DNA of 5,813 nucleotides, taken from the NCBI GenBank assembly GCA_018882825.1, contig VERC01000164.1, forward strand, positions 1 through 5,813, given 5' to 3'. Each line of letters starts with the position of its first letter. Positions within the stretch are counted from its first letter, which is position 1. Below the pieces are notes generated by a model. It searched no databases. It saw only the letters and a program-made list of their open reading frames with translations, and was not told where the DNA came from. The position numbers and the translations under genes were made by a program. Positions 1 to 5,602 of this stretch are shown in pieces. Origin of the DNA: Acidimicrobiia bacterium (GTDB lineage: Bacteria > Actinomycetota > Acidimicrobiia > Acidimicrobiales > Acidimicrobilacustridaceae).

Positions 1-164
1 GCGCGGAACCCGGCGTCGGCCAGGGCCGGGAGCAGGTGGCGCCACCCGTGCGCGGTGTCGGGGAAGCCGTGCAGGCACAACGCCAATGGACCCGACCCGC
101 CGGCCACGAGGCAGCCGAAGGTGAGGTCGGGAGTGTCGATGAACACGAGGTCGGGAGCGGTCAT
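1..164 (-). CDS. Alpha/beta hydrolase, N-terminal fragment (runs off left edge)
   Basis: The minus strand encodes the first 54 residues of a protein that continues past base 1. Residues 28-35 read LALCLHGFP: a hydrophobic beta strand ending in the HGFP oxyanion-hole motif. The next residues, DTAHGWRHLLPALADAGFR, are the usual 'ask, then shout' lead-in of epoxide hydrolase, haloalkane dehalogenase and related alpha/beta hydrolases. The nucleophile elbow, acid and catalytic histidine lie outside the window, so the substrate cannot be assigned. The ATG at 164-162 is preferred because a TACGGT hexamer (176-171) lies exactly 6 nt upstream. This is the spacing of a leaderless actinobacterial transcript, and no Shine-Dalgarno sequence is needed or seen. 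The gene is divergent from the MBL-hydrolase operon. The fold assignment is secure; the function is open. Confidence 0.85.
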   Translation of the reverse strand, partial: MTAPDLVFIDTPDLTFGCLVAGGSGPLALCLHGFPDTAHGWRHLLPALADAGFR

Positions 165-170
165 GGTCCG

Positions 171-176
171 ACCGTA
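171..176 (-). promoter_or_regulatory. Predicted leaderless -10 element of the alpha/beta hydrolase gene
   Basis: On the minus strand TACGGT is followed by 6 nt and then the ATG of the hydrolase gene. TANNNT-N6-ATG is the known signature of leaderless transcription in Actinobacteria and Deinococcus. I see no good -35 hexamer. The call rests on spacing and on the same arrangement at two other genes in the window. Confidence 0.5.
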
Positions 177-215
177 GGCGCATCGGTGCGCCGGTGTGGT
201 TTCCGTCACTCCCTG

Positions 216-244
216 TTCACTTCGTGCAGGTGGTGCCCTACTGT
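216..244 (+). promoter_or_regulatory. Predicted promoter of the MBL / flavin reductase / gamma-CA operon
   Basis: TTCACT at 216-221 matches four of six bases of TTGACA. It is followed by a 17-nt spacer and TACTGT at 239-244, a good -10 hexamer. Transcription would begin near 250-252, giving a leader of roughly 23 nt before the GTG at 274, with a Shine-Dalgarno-like GGGGG run at 264-268. Because the promoter lies downstream of the in-frame GTG at 196, that codon is unlikely to be the real start. Confidence 0.5.
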
Positions 245-273
245 CCCCGCACCGCGCAGCCATGGGGGTGAGA

Positions 274-1104
274 GTGGAGATCACGTTCTACGGCGTGCGG
301 GGCTCGACGCCTTGCGCCGGTGAATCGACGAGGCGCTACGGGGGGAACACGGCATGCGTCGTGGTGCGCGCCCCCGACGCCGATCCGATCCTGCTCGACC
401 TCGGTACCGGACTTCGCTACTTCGGGGAGGAGCACCCCGTGGGCATGCCTCTGCACGCGCATGCGCTCGTCACCCACCTGCACTGGGATCACGTGCAGGG
501 TCTGCCGTTCTGTCGTCCGCTGTTGTGCGCGGGCTCGTCGTTGTCCGTGTACGGACCGGCGCACGAGGGCGTCGGCTTCGACGACGGATTCGATGCGCTC
601 ATGCGTCCGCCGTTCTTCCCGGTCACCCGTGCGCAACTCCCCGGCGAGATCTCGTTCCACACGCTCACGCCCGGTGTGCACGATGTCGCCGGGGCCAAGG
701 TCACCGCGCTCGAGGTGCCGCACACCGACACGACCTTCGGCTACCGCATCGAGCGCGACGGTCGATCGGTCGCCTACATCAGTGATCATCAGCAGTCGGC
801 CGATGGCCGGTCGATCGCACCGGCCGTGCTCGACCTGTGCGAGGGCGTGGACGTGCTCATCCACGACGCGCAGTTCACCCCGGAGGAGTTCGCCGTGAAG
901 TCGAACTGGGGCCACTGCACCATCGAGTACGCGGTACACGTGGCTGCCGTCGCCGGTGTCGGAAGGCTGGTGCTGTTCCATCACGACCCGTCGCATGCCG
1001 ACGACACGCTCGATCGTCTGCTCGTCGGCGCCCGGGCATTGCCCTCGGCGGCCGGTCTCGAGATCGTCGCCGCCCACGAGGGGCTCACGCTGGCGCTGTC
1101 CTAG
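274..1104 (+). CDS. MBL-fold metal-dependent hydrolase (RNase Z / PhnP-like)
   Basis: A 276-residue cytoplasmic metallo-beta-lactamase-fold hydrolase. It opens with the subgroup's first strand, EITFYGVRGSTP, followed by RRYGGNT. The di-metal motif HLHWDH is at residues 68-73, preceded by the LLDLGTGLR loop (about 40-48). Further likely ligands are H150 in the PHTDTTFGY segment, D171 in ISDH, H214 in NWGHCT and the H236-H237-D238-P239 block near the C-terminus. These features resemble the cyclic-nucleotide or cyclic-phosphate phosphodiesterase and RNase Z-like branch, so phosphodiester hydrolysis is plausible, but the substrate is unknown. GTG 274 is chosen because a GGGGGTGA Shine-Dalgarno (264-271) precedes it and homologues start just before this strand. 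ATG 262 is the alternative and adds four residues. It is the first gene of a probable three-gene operon. Confidence 0.9.
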   Translation: MEITFYGVRGSTPCAGESTRRYGGNTACVVVRAPDADPILLDLGTGLRYFGEEHPVGMPLHAHALVTHLHWDHVQGLPFCRPLLCAGSSLSVYGPAHEGVGFDDGFDALMRPPFFPVTRAQLPGEISFHTLTPGVHDVAGAKVTALEVPHTDTTFGYRIERDGRSVAYISDHQQSADGRSIAPAVLDLCEGVDVLIHDAQFTPEEFAVKSNWGHCTIEYAVHVAAVAGVGRLVLFHHDPSHADDTLDRLLVGARALPSAAGLEIVAAHEGLTLALS

Positions 1105-1115
1105 GATCGGCGGCC

Positions 1116-1613
1116 GTGAGCGCCGACCATCCCGACCACGCCTTCGACTCCGCCAAGTACCGACAGGTCCTCGGCCATTTCCCCACGGGGGTGACGGTGG
1201 TGACGGCCATGACCGACGATGGTCCGGCCGGAATGGCCATCGGGTCGTTCTCGTCGGTGTCGTTGGATCCGCCGCTCGTGCTGTTCTGCCCGCAGAAGAC
1301 CTCGGGGTCGTGGACCCGCATCAAGGGGTCGGGCAACTTCTGCGTCAACATCCTCGCCGAGGATCAGGAGGACGTGAGTCGGGTGTTCGCGTCGAAGTCC
1401 GATGACAAGTTCGCCGAGATCGGCTGGAAGCACTCGGGGAACGGCGCGCCCCGGATCACCGGGGTGCTGGCTCACATCGACTGTGAGATCCACGATGTGC
1501 TCGATGGCGGTGACCACGACATCGTGGTCGGTCGTGTGACCGCGCTCGACGTCGATCACGAGGGTGGACCACTGATCTTCTTCCGCGGCGGCTACGGCCG
1601 CGTGACCCTCTGA
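1116..1613 (+). CDS. Flavin reductase family protein (FMN-binding split barrel)
   Basis: A 165-residue protein of the flavin reductase-like family, which uses NAD(P)H to reduce FMN or FAD, often for a partner monooxygenase. Characteristic segments, in order: GHFPTGVTVVTA (20-31), GMAIGSFSSVSLDPPLVLF (39-57, the FMN-contacting core), NFCVNILAEDQEDVSRVFA (74-92), GDHDIVVGRV (132-141) and the C-terminal FFRGGYGRV (155-163). The length is normal for a stand-alone reductase. The GTG start lies 11 nt after the MBL gene's stop. An AGGA (1103-1106) overlaps that stop and serves as ribosome-binding site; TAGGAT at 1102-1107 could also be a -10 element 8 nt before the GTG, so an internal leaderless start cannot be excluded. 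No monooxygenase partner is adjacent. The LLM oxidoreductase downstream is more likely F420-dependent, so the electron acceptor is unknown. Confidence 0.92.
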   Translation: MSADHPDHAFDSAKYRQVLGHFPTGVTVVTAMTDDGPAGMAIGSFSSVSLDPPLVLFCPQKTSGSWTRIKGSGNFCVNILAEDQEDVSRVFASKSDDKFAEIGWKHSGNGAPRITGVLAHIDCEIHDVLDGGDHDIVVGRVTALDVDHEGGPLIFFRGGYGRVTL

Positions 1614-1627
1614 GATCGGTTCTGGAC

Positions 1628-2149
1628 ATGCCCATCTACGCCCTCGGTGACGACGTCCCGGACATCCATCCCGACGCCTACGTACATCCCGATGCCGTCG
1701 TGATCGGCAAGGTGTCGATCGGGGCGGAGTCGACGGTGTGGCCCGGCGCCGTGCTGCGCGGTGACAACGGCGGGATCGTCATCGGTGCCCGCACCTCGAT
1801 CCAGGACGGCACCGTCATCCACTGCATCCCCACCCGACCCACGATCGTCGGTGACGACTGTGTGATCGGCCACATCGTGCACCTCGAGGGCTGCACCATC
1901 GAGGACGACTCGCTCGTCGGCAATGGTTCGGTGGTGCTCCACGACGCCATCGTTCGTTCGGGAGGCATCGTCGGCTCCAACGCCGTGGTGTCGAATCGCA
2001 CCGAGGTGCCGGGCGATCAGATGGCCCTGGGCGTGCCGGCGAAGATGCGACCTGCCACCGACAGTGCCCGCTTCGCCATGCGCATCGCCGCCGACGACTA
2101 CGTGGCCAGAGGCAAGCGCTACCGGGCCGAACTGCGTCGTCTGGACTGA
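1628..2149 (+). CDS. Gamma-carbonic-anhydrase-like left-handed beta-helix protein
   Basis: A 173-residue hexapeptide-repeat protein of the gamma carbonic anhydrase / PaaY / YrdA group, cytoplasmic and expected to be trimeric. Hexapeptide turns run from about residue 18 (VHPDAVVIGKVSIG) to about 136, and a short C-terminal helix follows (142-172). Conserved active-site positions are R44 and D46 in LRGDN, Q59 in SIQDG and the zinc ligand H65 in TVIHC. The second ligand is H82 in IGH. The usual third ligand (GHxxxxH, Cam His122) is replaced: this protein has GHIVHLEGC, with H85 two places early and E87 at the ligand position. Carbonic anhydrase activity is therefore uncertain; reversible CO2 hydration, a bound metal with another role, or a purely structural role are all possible. 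It starts 14 nt after the flavin reductase stop with no strong Shine-Dalgarno, suggesting cotranscription and coupled translation. Confidence 0.92.
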   Translation: MPIYALGDDVPDIHPDAYVHPDAVVIGKVSIGAESTVWPGAVLRGDNGGIVIGARTSIQDGTVIHCIPTRPTIVGDDCVIGHIVHLEGCTIEDDSLVGNGSVVLHDAIVRSGGIVGSNAVVSNRTEVPGDQMALGVPAKMRPATDSARFAMRIAADDYVARGKRYRAELRRLD

Positions 2150-2159
2150 GCGAGTCCGG

Positions 2160-2660
2160 TCAGAGTCCGGCACCCAACCAGTCGAACGGTGCCCACGGGA
2201 GATTGCGCGCCACCCAGAAGGCGGCGATGCCGACGAACAGCACGATGGCACCGGTGCGCGACAGCGAGGGCCGCAGGGCCCGACCTCCGACGCGGGGCGC
2301 CAGTCGGTTCCAGGCGAACCACACTGCGGCCACGACCAGGGTGAGCACCACCAGCACGTTGTGGTTCACCGCCGCCACGATGTCGCCGCGCAACAACGAG
2401 TGCACGGCCCGGGTTCCGCCACATCCGGGGCAGTCGAGGCCGGTGAGGGCATTGAACGCGCAGCCGGGCAGGAGGTTCGGTCGAGCGGGATCGACGACGC
2501 CGACGTAGGCCAGTCCGGCCACCGTGAGACCGCCGAGGGCCCACCGGGCACTCCGGCCCACACGGCGGGGCGCCGAGGGCGGCGCCGGCGCAGGCGCGGT
2601 GCCGAGGCGATCGGAGTCCGGACTCACGTCGGCCCGGGTCGCGTCGGTCGGGGTGGCCAC
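2160..2660 (-). CDS. DUF2752 small membrane protein
   Basis: A 166-residue protein of the DUF2752 family, function unknown. The N-terminal ~38 residues are polar and rich in Ala and Pro and look disordered. Hydrophobic segments follow at about 40-56, 99-116 and 138-151. The family hallmark is clear: C67 in LLPGCAFNALTG, then LDCPGCGGTRAVHSLLRGD, with C77 and C80 in a CPGC pair, and a downstream NHN (99-101). The CxxC beside a membrane segment suggests metal binding or thiol chemistry, but this is unproven. The stop is 10 nt from the convergent gamma-CA stop. The GTG whose first base is 2660 is preferred over the adjacent GTG at 2663, because TACACT (2672-2667) is exactly 6 nt upstream of it, matching a leaderless start; no Shine-Dalgarno is visible. 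Confidence 0.88.
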   Translation of the reverse strand: MATPTDATRADVSPDSDRLGTAPAPAPPSAPRRVGRSARWALGGLTVAGLAYVGVVDPARPNLLPGCAFNALTGLDCPGCGGTRAVHSLLRGDIVAAVNHNVLVVLTLVVAAVWFAWNRLAPRVGGRALRPSLSRTGAIVLFVGIAAFWVARNLPWAPFDWLGAGL

Positions 2661-2666
2661 CACGCC

Positions 2667-2672
2667 AGTGTA
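2667..2672 (-). promoter_or_regulatory. Predicted leaderless -10 element of the DUF2752 gene
   Basis: The minus strand reads TACACT, 6 nt, then GTG. This is the TANNNT-N6-start pattern of leaderless genes, and it decides between two adjacent GTG codons. No convincing -35 element is seen. Confidence 0.5.
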
Positions 2673-2713
2673 CGACCGGGGTGGTCGATGGGTGCCGGCA
2701 CCGACGGTCCCCG

Positions 2714-2719
2714 TAGGGT
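2714..2719 (+). promoter_or_regulatory. Predicted leaderless -10 element of the LLM oxidoreductase gene
   Basis: TAGGGT is followed by 6 nt and then the ATG at 2726. The same bases form an AGGG that could act as a Shine-Dalgarno for this ATG, so leaderless and leadered reading cannot be separated by sequence alone. The element faces away from the DUF2752 promoter about 42 bp away. Confidence 0.5.
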
Positions 2720-2725
2720 GAGGTG

Positions 2726-3613
2726 ATGACGATCGAACTCGGACGTGTCGGACTGTGGGCCTATCAACTCGACCAGGTTCCCGCCTCGCAGGCTCGGGAA
2801 CTGGCGGCCGAGATCGAGCAGATCGGGTACCCCACGCTATGGATCCCGGAGATGGTCGGGCGCGAACCGTTCGTCAGTTCGTCGCTGCTGCTCTCGGCCA
2901 CCGAACGACTGGTGATGGCCACCGGGATCGCCTCGATCTACGCCCGTGACGCGCTGTGCGCCAATTCGGCGTGGCACACGCTGACCGAGGCCTTCCCCGA
3001 CCGGTTCCTGCTGGGACTCGGGGTCAGCCATCAGATGATGGTCGAGGGACTGCGCGGTCACGACTACTCGAAGCCGTTCTCGGCCATGACGGCCTTCCTC
3101 GACGGCATGGACAACGGTCTCTACACGGCGTCGCCCTCGCCCGTGCCGCCCACGCGAGTGCTGGCCGCCCTCGGCCCGCGCATGCTGCGTCTGGCCGCCG
3201 AACGTTCCGCCGGTGCGCACCCTTACTTCGTGCCCCCGGAGCACACGGCGTTCGCCCGCGAGACCATGGGCCCCGGACCGCTGCTGTGCCCCGAGCAGGC
3301 CGTCGTCCTGGAGACCGATCCGACCCGGGCCCGCGAGATCGCTCGTGGTCACATGGCCATGTACCTGCAGTTGCCCAACTACACGAACAACCTGTTGCGC
3401 CTCGGCTTCTCCGCCGACGATGTGGCCGACGGCGGATCGGACCGCCTGGTCGACGCCATCGTGGCCTGGGGTGACGAGGAGGCGGTGGCCGCGCGGGTGC
3501 GGGCCCACCACGATGCCGGCGCCGATCACGTGTGTGTCCAGGTCGTCCCCGCCGAGGGAACGGCCGCCCCGGTGGCCGAATGGCGTCGCCTGGCGCCGGT
3601 GCTGTTGGGCTGA
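2726..3613 (+). CDS. LLM-class (probably F420-dependent) oxidoreductase
   Basis: A 295-residue TIM-barrel enzyme of the luciferase-like monooxygenase superfamily. Recognisable parts are the first strand LGRVGLWAYQ (4-13), the helix-strand unit AAEIEQIGYPTLWIPE (28-43), LVMATGIASIYARD (62-75), the WHTLTEAFPDRFLLGLGVSH segment (about 82-101), and LAALGPRMLRLAAERSAGAHPYFV (about 147-170). The compact size and the GLWAYQ and LLGLGVSHQ motifs resemble the actinobacterial MSMEG_4141-type group (TIGR03620), annotated as probable F420-dependent oxidoreductases. F420 rather than FMN is inferred from this resemblance and the likely host; the substrate is unknown. ATG 2726 is chosen over the preceding in-frame GTG 2723 because of its spacing to TAGGGT. 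The gene stands alone between a divergent gene and the sufB promoter. Confidence 0.9.
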   Translation: MTIELGRVGLWAYQLDQVPASQARELAAEIEQIGYPTLWIPEMVGREPFVSSSLLLSATERLVMATGIASIYARDALCANSAWHTLTEAFPDRFLLGLGVSHQMMVEGLRGHDYSKPFSAMTAFLDGMDNGLYTASPSPVPPTRVLAALGPRMLRLAAERSAGAHPYFVPPEHTAFARETMGPGPLLCPEQAVVLETDPTRAREIARGHMAMYLQLPNYTNNLLRLGFSADDVADGGSDRLVDAIVAWGDEEAVAARVRAHHDAGADHVCVQVVPAEGTAAPVAEWRRLAPVLLG

Positions 3614-3631
3614 GGCGGGTCGGGATCCGCC
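3614..3631 (+). terminator. Possible hairpin terminator after the LLM gene
   Basis: Directly after the stop codon, GGCGGGT pairs with ATCCGCC across a CGGG loop: seven base pairs including one G-U. It is followed by CCCGGCAGTTGTT, not a proper T tract. It may end LLM transcription or simply separate it from the sufB promoter. Confidence 0.3.
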
Positions 3632-3639
3632 CCGGCAGT

Positions 3640-3659
3640 TGTTACTATCCCGGTAGGAG
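3640..3659 (+). promoter_or_regulatory. sufB promoter: extended -10 with overlapping imperfect dyad
   Basis: TG at 3640-3641, one base, then TACTAT at 3643-3648 makes an extended -10 element; there is no good -35. Transcription would start near 3655, leaving a leader of about 40 nt that holds the GGGAG ribosome-binding site at 3683-3687, 8 nt before the ATG. CTATC/GGTAG at 3645-3656 forms an imperfect dyad over the -10. A repressor there is plausible, since suf operons are commonly controlled by Rrf2-family (SufR/IscR-like) regulators, but I cannot match it to a proven operator. Confidence 0.5.
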
Positions 3660-3695
3660 AAATTCCCCCTGACCCTCCGACCGGGAGCAACCCTG

Positions 3696-5096
3696 ATGAC
3701 CACCGAACTCGGCCTGGACCTCAGTCGCTACAAGCTCGGATGGAGTGACGTCGAGGACTACGTCTTCAAGCCCAAGCGGGGCCTCGACGAGAACATCATC
3801 CGCGAGATGTCGTGGATGAAGGGCGAGCCCGACTGGATGCGCGACTTCCGGCTGAAGTCCTACCAGCGGTTCCTGAAGCGCCCGATGCCCAACTGGGGTG
3901 GCGACATGTCGGAGATCTTCTTCGACGAGATCTTCTATTACATCAAGCCCACCGACAAGCAGGTCGATGCGTGGGAGGAGCTGCCCGAGTCGGTCAAGCA
4001 GACCTACGAGAAGCTCGGCATCCCGGAGGCGGAGCGGAAGTACCTGGCCGGTGTGACCGCGCAGTACGAGTCCGAGGTGGTGTACCACCGCAACCGTGAG
4101 GATCTCGAGGCGCAGGGCGTCATCTTCACCGACATGGACACGGCGCTGCGCGAGCACCCCGAGATCGTGCGCGCCTACTTCGGGACCGTGATCCCGCCCA
4201 ACGACAACAAGTTCAGCGCCCTCAACTCGGCGGTGTGGTCGGGCGGATCGTTCATCTACGTGCCGCCGGGCGTCTCGGTGGAGATGCCGCTGCAGGCCTA
4301 CTTCCGCATCAACGCCGAGAACATGGGGCAGTTCGAGCGCACGTTGATCATCGCCGACGAGGGCAGTCAGGTGCACTACATCGAGGGCTGCTCGGCGCCG
4401 GTGTACACGACCGACTCTCTGCACTCGGCCGTGGTCGAGATCGTGGTGAAGCCCAGTGCCCGCGTCACCTACACGACGATCCAGAACTGGTCCAACAACG
4501 TGTTCAACCTGGTGACCAAGCGCGCCCGGGTCGAGGCCGAGGGTCACATGGAGTGGATCGACGGCAACATCGGGTCGCGTCTCACCATGAAGTACCCGGC
4601 GGTGTGGCTCGTCGGGCCCAAGGCCTCGGGTGAGGTGCTCTCGGTGGCCTATGCCGGCGAGGGCCAGCATCAGGACACCGGTTCGAAGATGGTGCACGCG
4701 GCGCCGGAGACCACCTCGAAGATCGTCTCCAAGTCCATCTCCAAGGACGGCGGTCGCACTTCCTATCGCGGCCTCATCCGGGTCGAGGACGACGCCCACG
4801 GCTGCAAGAGCCACGTGCAGTGCGACGCGCTCATCCTCGACGACCACTCCGTCTCCGACACCTTCCCCTACATGGAGGTCGGGTCCGGCGACGCGGTGAT
4901 CGGCCACGAGGCCACCGTGTCGCGCGTGGCCGACGAGCAGCTCTTCTACCTGATGAGTCGCGGTCTGTCGGCCGAGCAGGCCATGGGCATGGTGGTCAAC
5001 GGGTTCATCGAGCCGATCACCCGGACGCTGCCCATGGAGTACGCGGTCGAGTGGAGCCGTCTCATCGAACTCCAGATGGAGGGCTCGGTCGGCTGA
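3696..5096 (+). CDS. sufB: Fe-S cluster assembly scaffold protein SufB
   Basis: A complete 466-residue SufB, core of the cytoplasmic SufBCD complex that builds Fe-S clusters from sulfur delivered by SufS/SufU or SufE. The N-terminal helical region (1-130) leads into the long beta-helix core. Key residues are present: C232 in IEGCSAP (equivalent to E. coli Cys254, the sulfur entry site), C376 in HVQCDAL (Cys405 equivalent) and H404-E405 in GHEATVSR. The C-terminal signature [23 protein letters not shown] (about 415-437) is intact and the end, MEGSVG, is typical. No intein interrupts it, unlike some mycobacterial SufB proteins. The length is normal for the family. A GGGAG ribosome-binding site 8 nt before ATG 3696 fixes the start. 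Neither sufC nor sufD is next to it here: an LLM gene lies upstream and a transporter gene 14 nt downstream. Confidence 0.98.
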   Translation: MTTELGLDLSRYKLGWSDVEDYVFKPKRGLDENIIREMSWMKGEPDWMRDFRLKSYQRFLKRPMPNWGGDMSEIFFDEIFYYIKPTDKQVDAWEELPESVKQTYEKLGIPEAERKYLAGVTAQYESEVVYHRNREDLEAQGVIFTDMDTALREHPEIVRAYFGTVIPPNDNKFSALNSAVWSGGSFIYVPPGVSVEMPLQAYFRINAENMGQFERTLIIADEGSQVHYIEGCSAPVYTTDSLHSAVVEIVVKPSARVTYTTIQNWSNNVFNLVTKRARVEAEGHMEWIDGNIGSRLTMKYPAVWLVGPKASGEVLSVAYAGEGQHQDTGSKMVHAAPETTSKIVSKSISKDGGRTSYRGLIRVEDDAHGCKSHVQCDALILDDHSVSDTFPYMEVGSGDAVIGHEATVSRVADEQLFYLMSRGLSAEQAMGMVVNGFIEPITRTLPMEYAVEWSRLIELQMEGSVG

Positions 5097-5103
5097 GCCG
5101 ACC
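5087..5103 (+). repeat. Perfect palindrome over the sufB stop codon
   Basis: GGTCGGCT, a central G and AGCCGACC form a perfect 8-bp inverted repeat in which the sufB TGA (5094-5096) lies at the centre. In RNA it would form a strong 6-bp stem with a CUGAG loop. No T tract follows, so it is not a standard terminator. It may reduce read-through or protect the sufB mRNA end, or be incidental in GC-rich DNA. Confidence 0.45.
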
Positions 5104-5110
5104 ACACCGC

Positions 5111-5596
5111 ATGGCCGGCGGCGCAGAGGTCACCGTTGCGTCGTCCCGGGCGCGACCGGGCGAGCGACGCGCCGTCGGTGACGTCCTCGTCTCGTCGGTG
5201 CTGTTCGGCGGGTGCAACATCGCCTGGCGGTACGGCACCGGCCCGGCCATCGGGATCGTGGGCTATCGCATGGTCATCGGTGCCGTCATCGCCGTGGGCA
5301 TCGCCCGCTGGCGCGGCGGAGGCACATGGCTGGATCCGTTGCGCGTGCGGTCGGGCCGGATCGCAGTGGCGGCCTCGATCGCGGGGCTGGTGGCCGCCGG
5401 CACCATGTTCCGGGCCCTCGACGGCCCTCTGGCGGGGCTGGCGCTCGCTTGCACGCCGGCGGTGGCGCTGCTGGTGCGCGATCGGTCCGGTCGAGTGGCG
5501 GTGGCGGCGGCATTGGGTTCGTCGGCGGCCGCGATCGTCGGTCTCACGGTGGCGGCCGGTGGCATCGGGGTGGATTCGGTGTCGTGGGGTGACGCA
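5111..5596 (+). CDS. EamA/DMT-type transporter, N-terminal half, broken at a junction
   Basis: About 162 residues resembling the first half of a drug/metabolite transporter superfamily (EamA) permease of the inner membrane. Hydrophobic segments lie at about 23-41, 45-66, 82-100, 105-122 and 128-152, which fits the first five of ten helices. Typical features are GGCNIAWRYGTGP (33-45) at the first helix end, the YRM motif (52-54) in the second, and LDGPLAGLALACTPAVALLV (103-122). The sequence up to SVSWGDA (156-162) looks like the normal loop into helix six, but then changes without a stop into signal peptidase I sequence, so the second half is missing. ATG 5111 is 14 nt after sufB and has no clear Shine-Dalgarno. 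The transported substrate is unknown. The family call is moderately sure; the truncation is clear. Confidence 0.7.
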
Positions 5597-5602
5597 GTGA
5601 TC
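5591..5602. other. Junction between actinobacterial-type and betaproteobacterial-type sequence
   Basis: Transporter-like sequence ends around SWGDA and LepB-like sequence begins around VIAVVFILRSF, all in one reading frame open from 5111 to 5813. The exact point cannot be fixed because GTGATCGCCGTG fits both sides. Codon use shifts here: the following 72 codons use TTT for three of six Phe and ATT twice, whereas I find no TTT Phe codon in sufB. No mobile-element end, att site or repeat marks the border. A chimeric assembly is most likely. Confidence 0.75.

Noticed and set aside
238..1077. A 279-codon minus-strand open frame opposite the MBL hydrolase
   Set aside because: It is a shadow of the MBL frame with no motif, while the plus-strand protein has the full metal-binding pattern.
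1923..2726. A 267-codon plus-strand frame spanning the gamma-CA end and the DUF2752 region
   Set aside because: Its translation is Arg/Pro/Gly-rich noise that crosses two well-supported genes on opposite strands.
2837..3703. A 288-codon minus-strand open frame opposite the LLM gene
   Set aside because: The composition is Arg/Gly/His-rich with no family features, and it overlaps the clear LLM gene and the sufB promoter.
3696..5096. Possible intein or ribosomal frameshift in SufB
   Set aside because: The 466-residue protein is continuous and normal in length, and conserved motifs run in order without an insertion.
3645..5105. A 486-codon open frame on the minus strand opposite sufB
   Set aside because: It mirrors the sufB frame, its protein is a low-complexity mix rich in His, Val, Asp and Arg with no recognisable domain, and such antisense frames are expected in GC-rich coding DNA. 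SufB on the plus strand is unmistakable.
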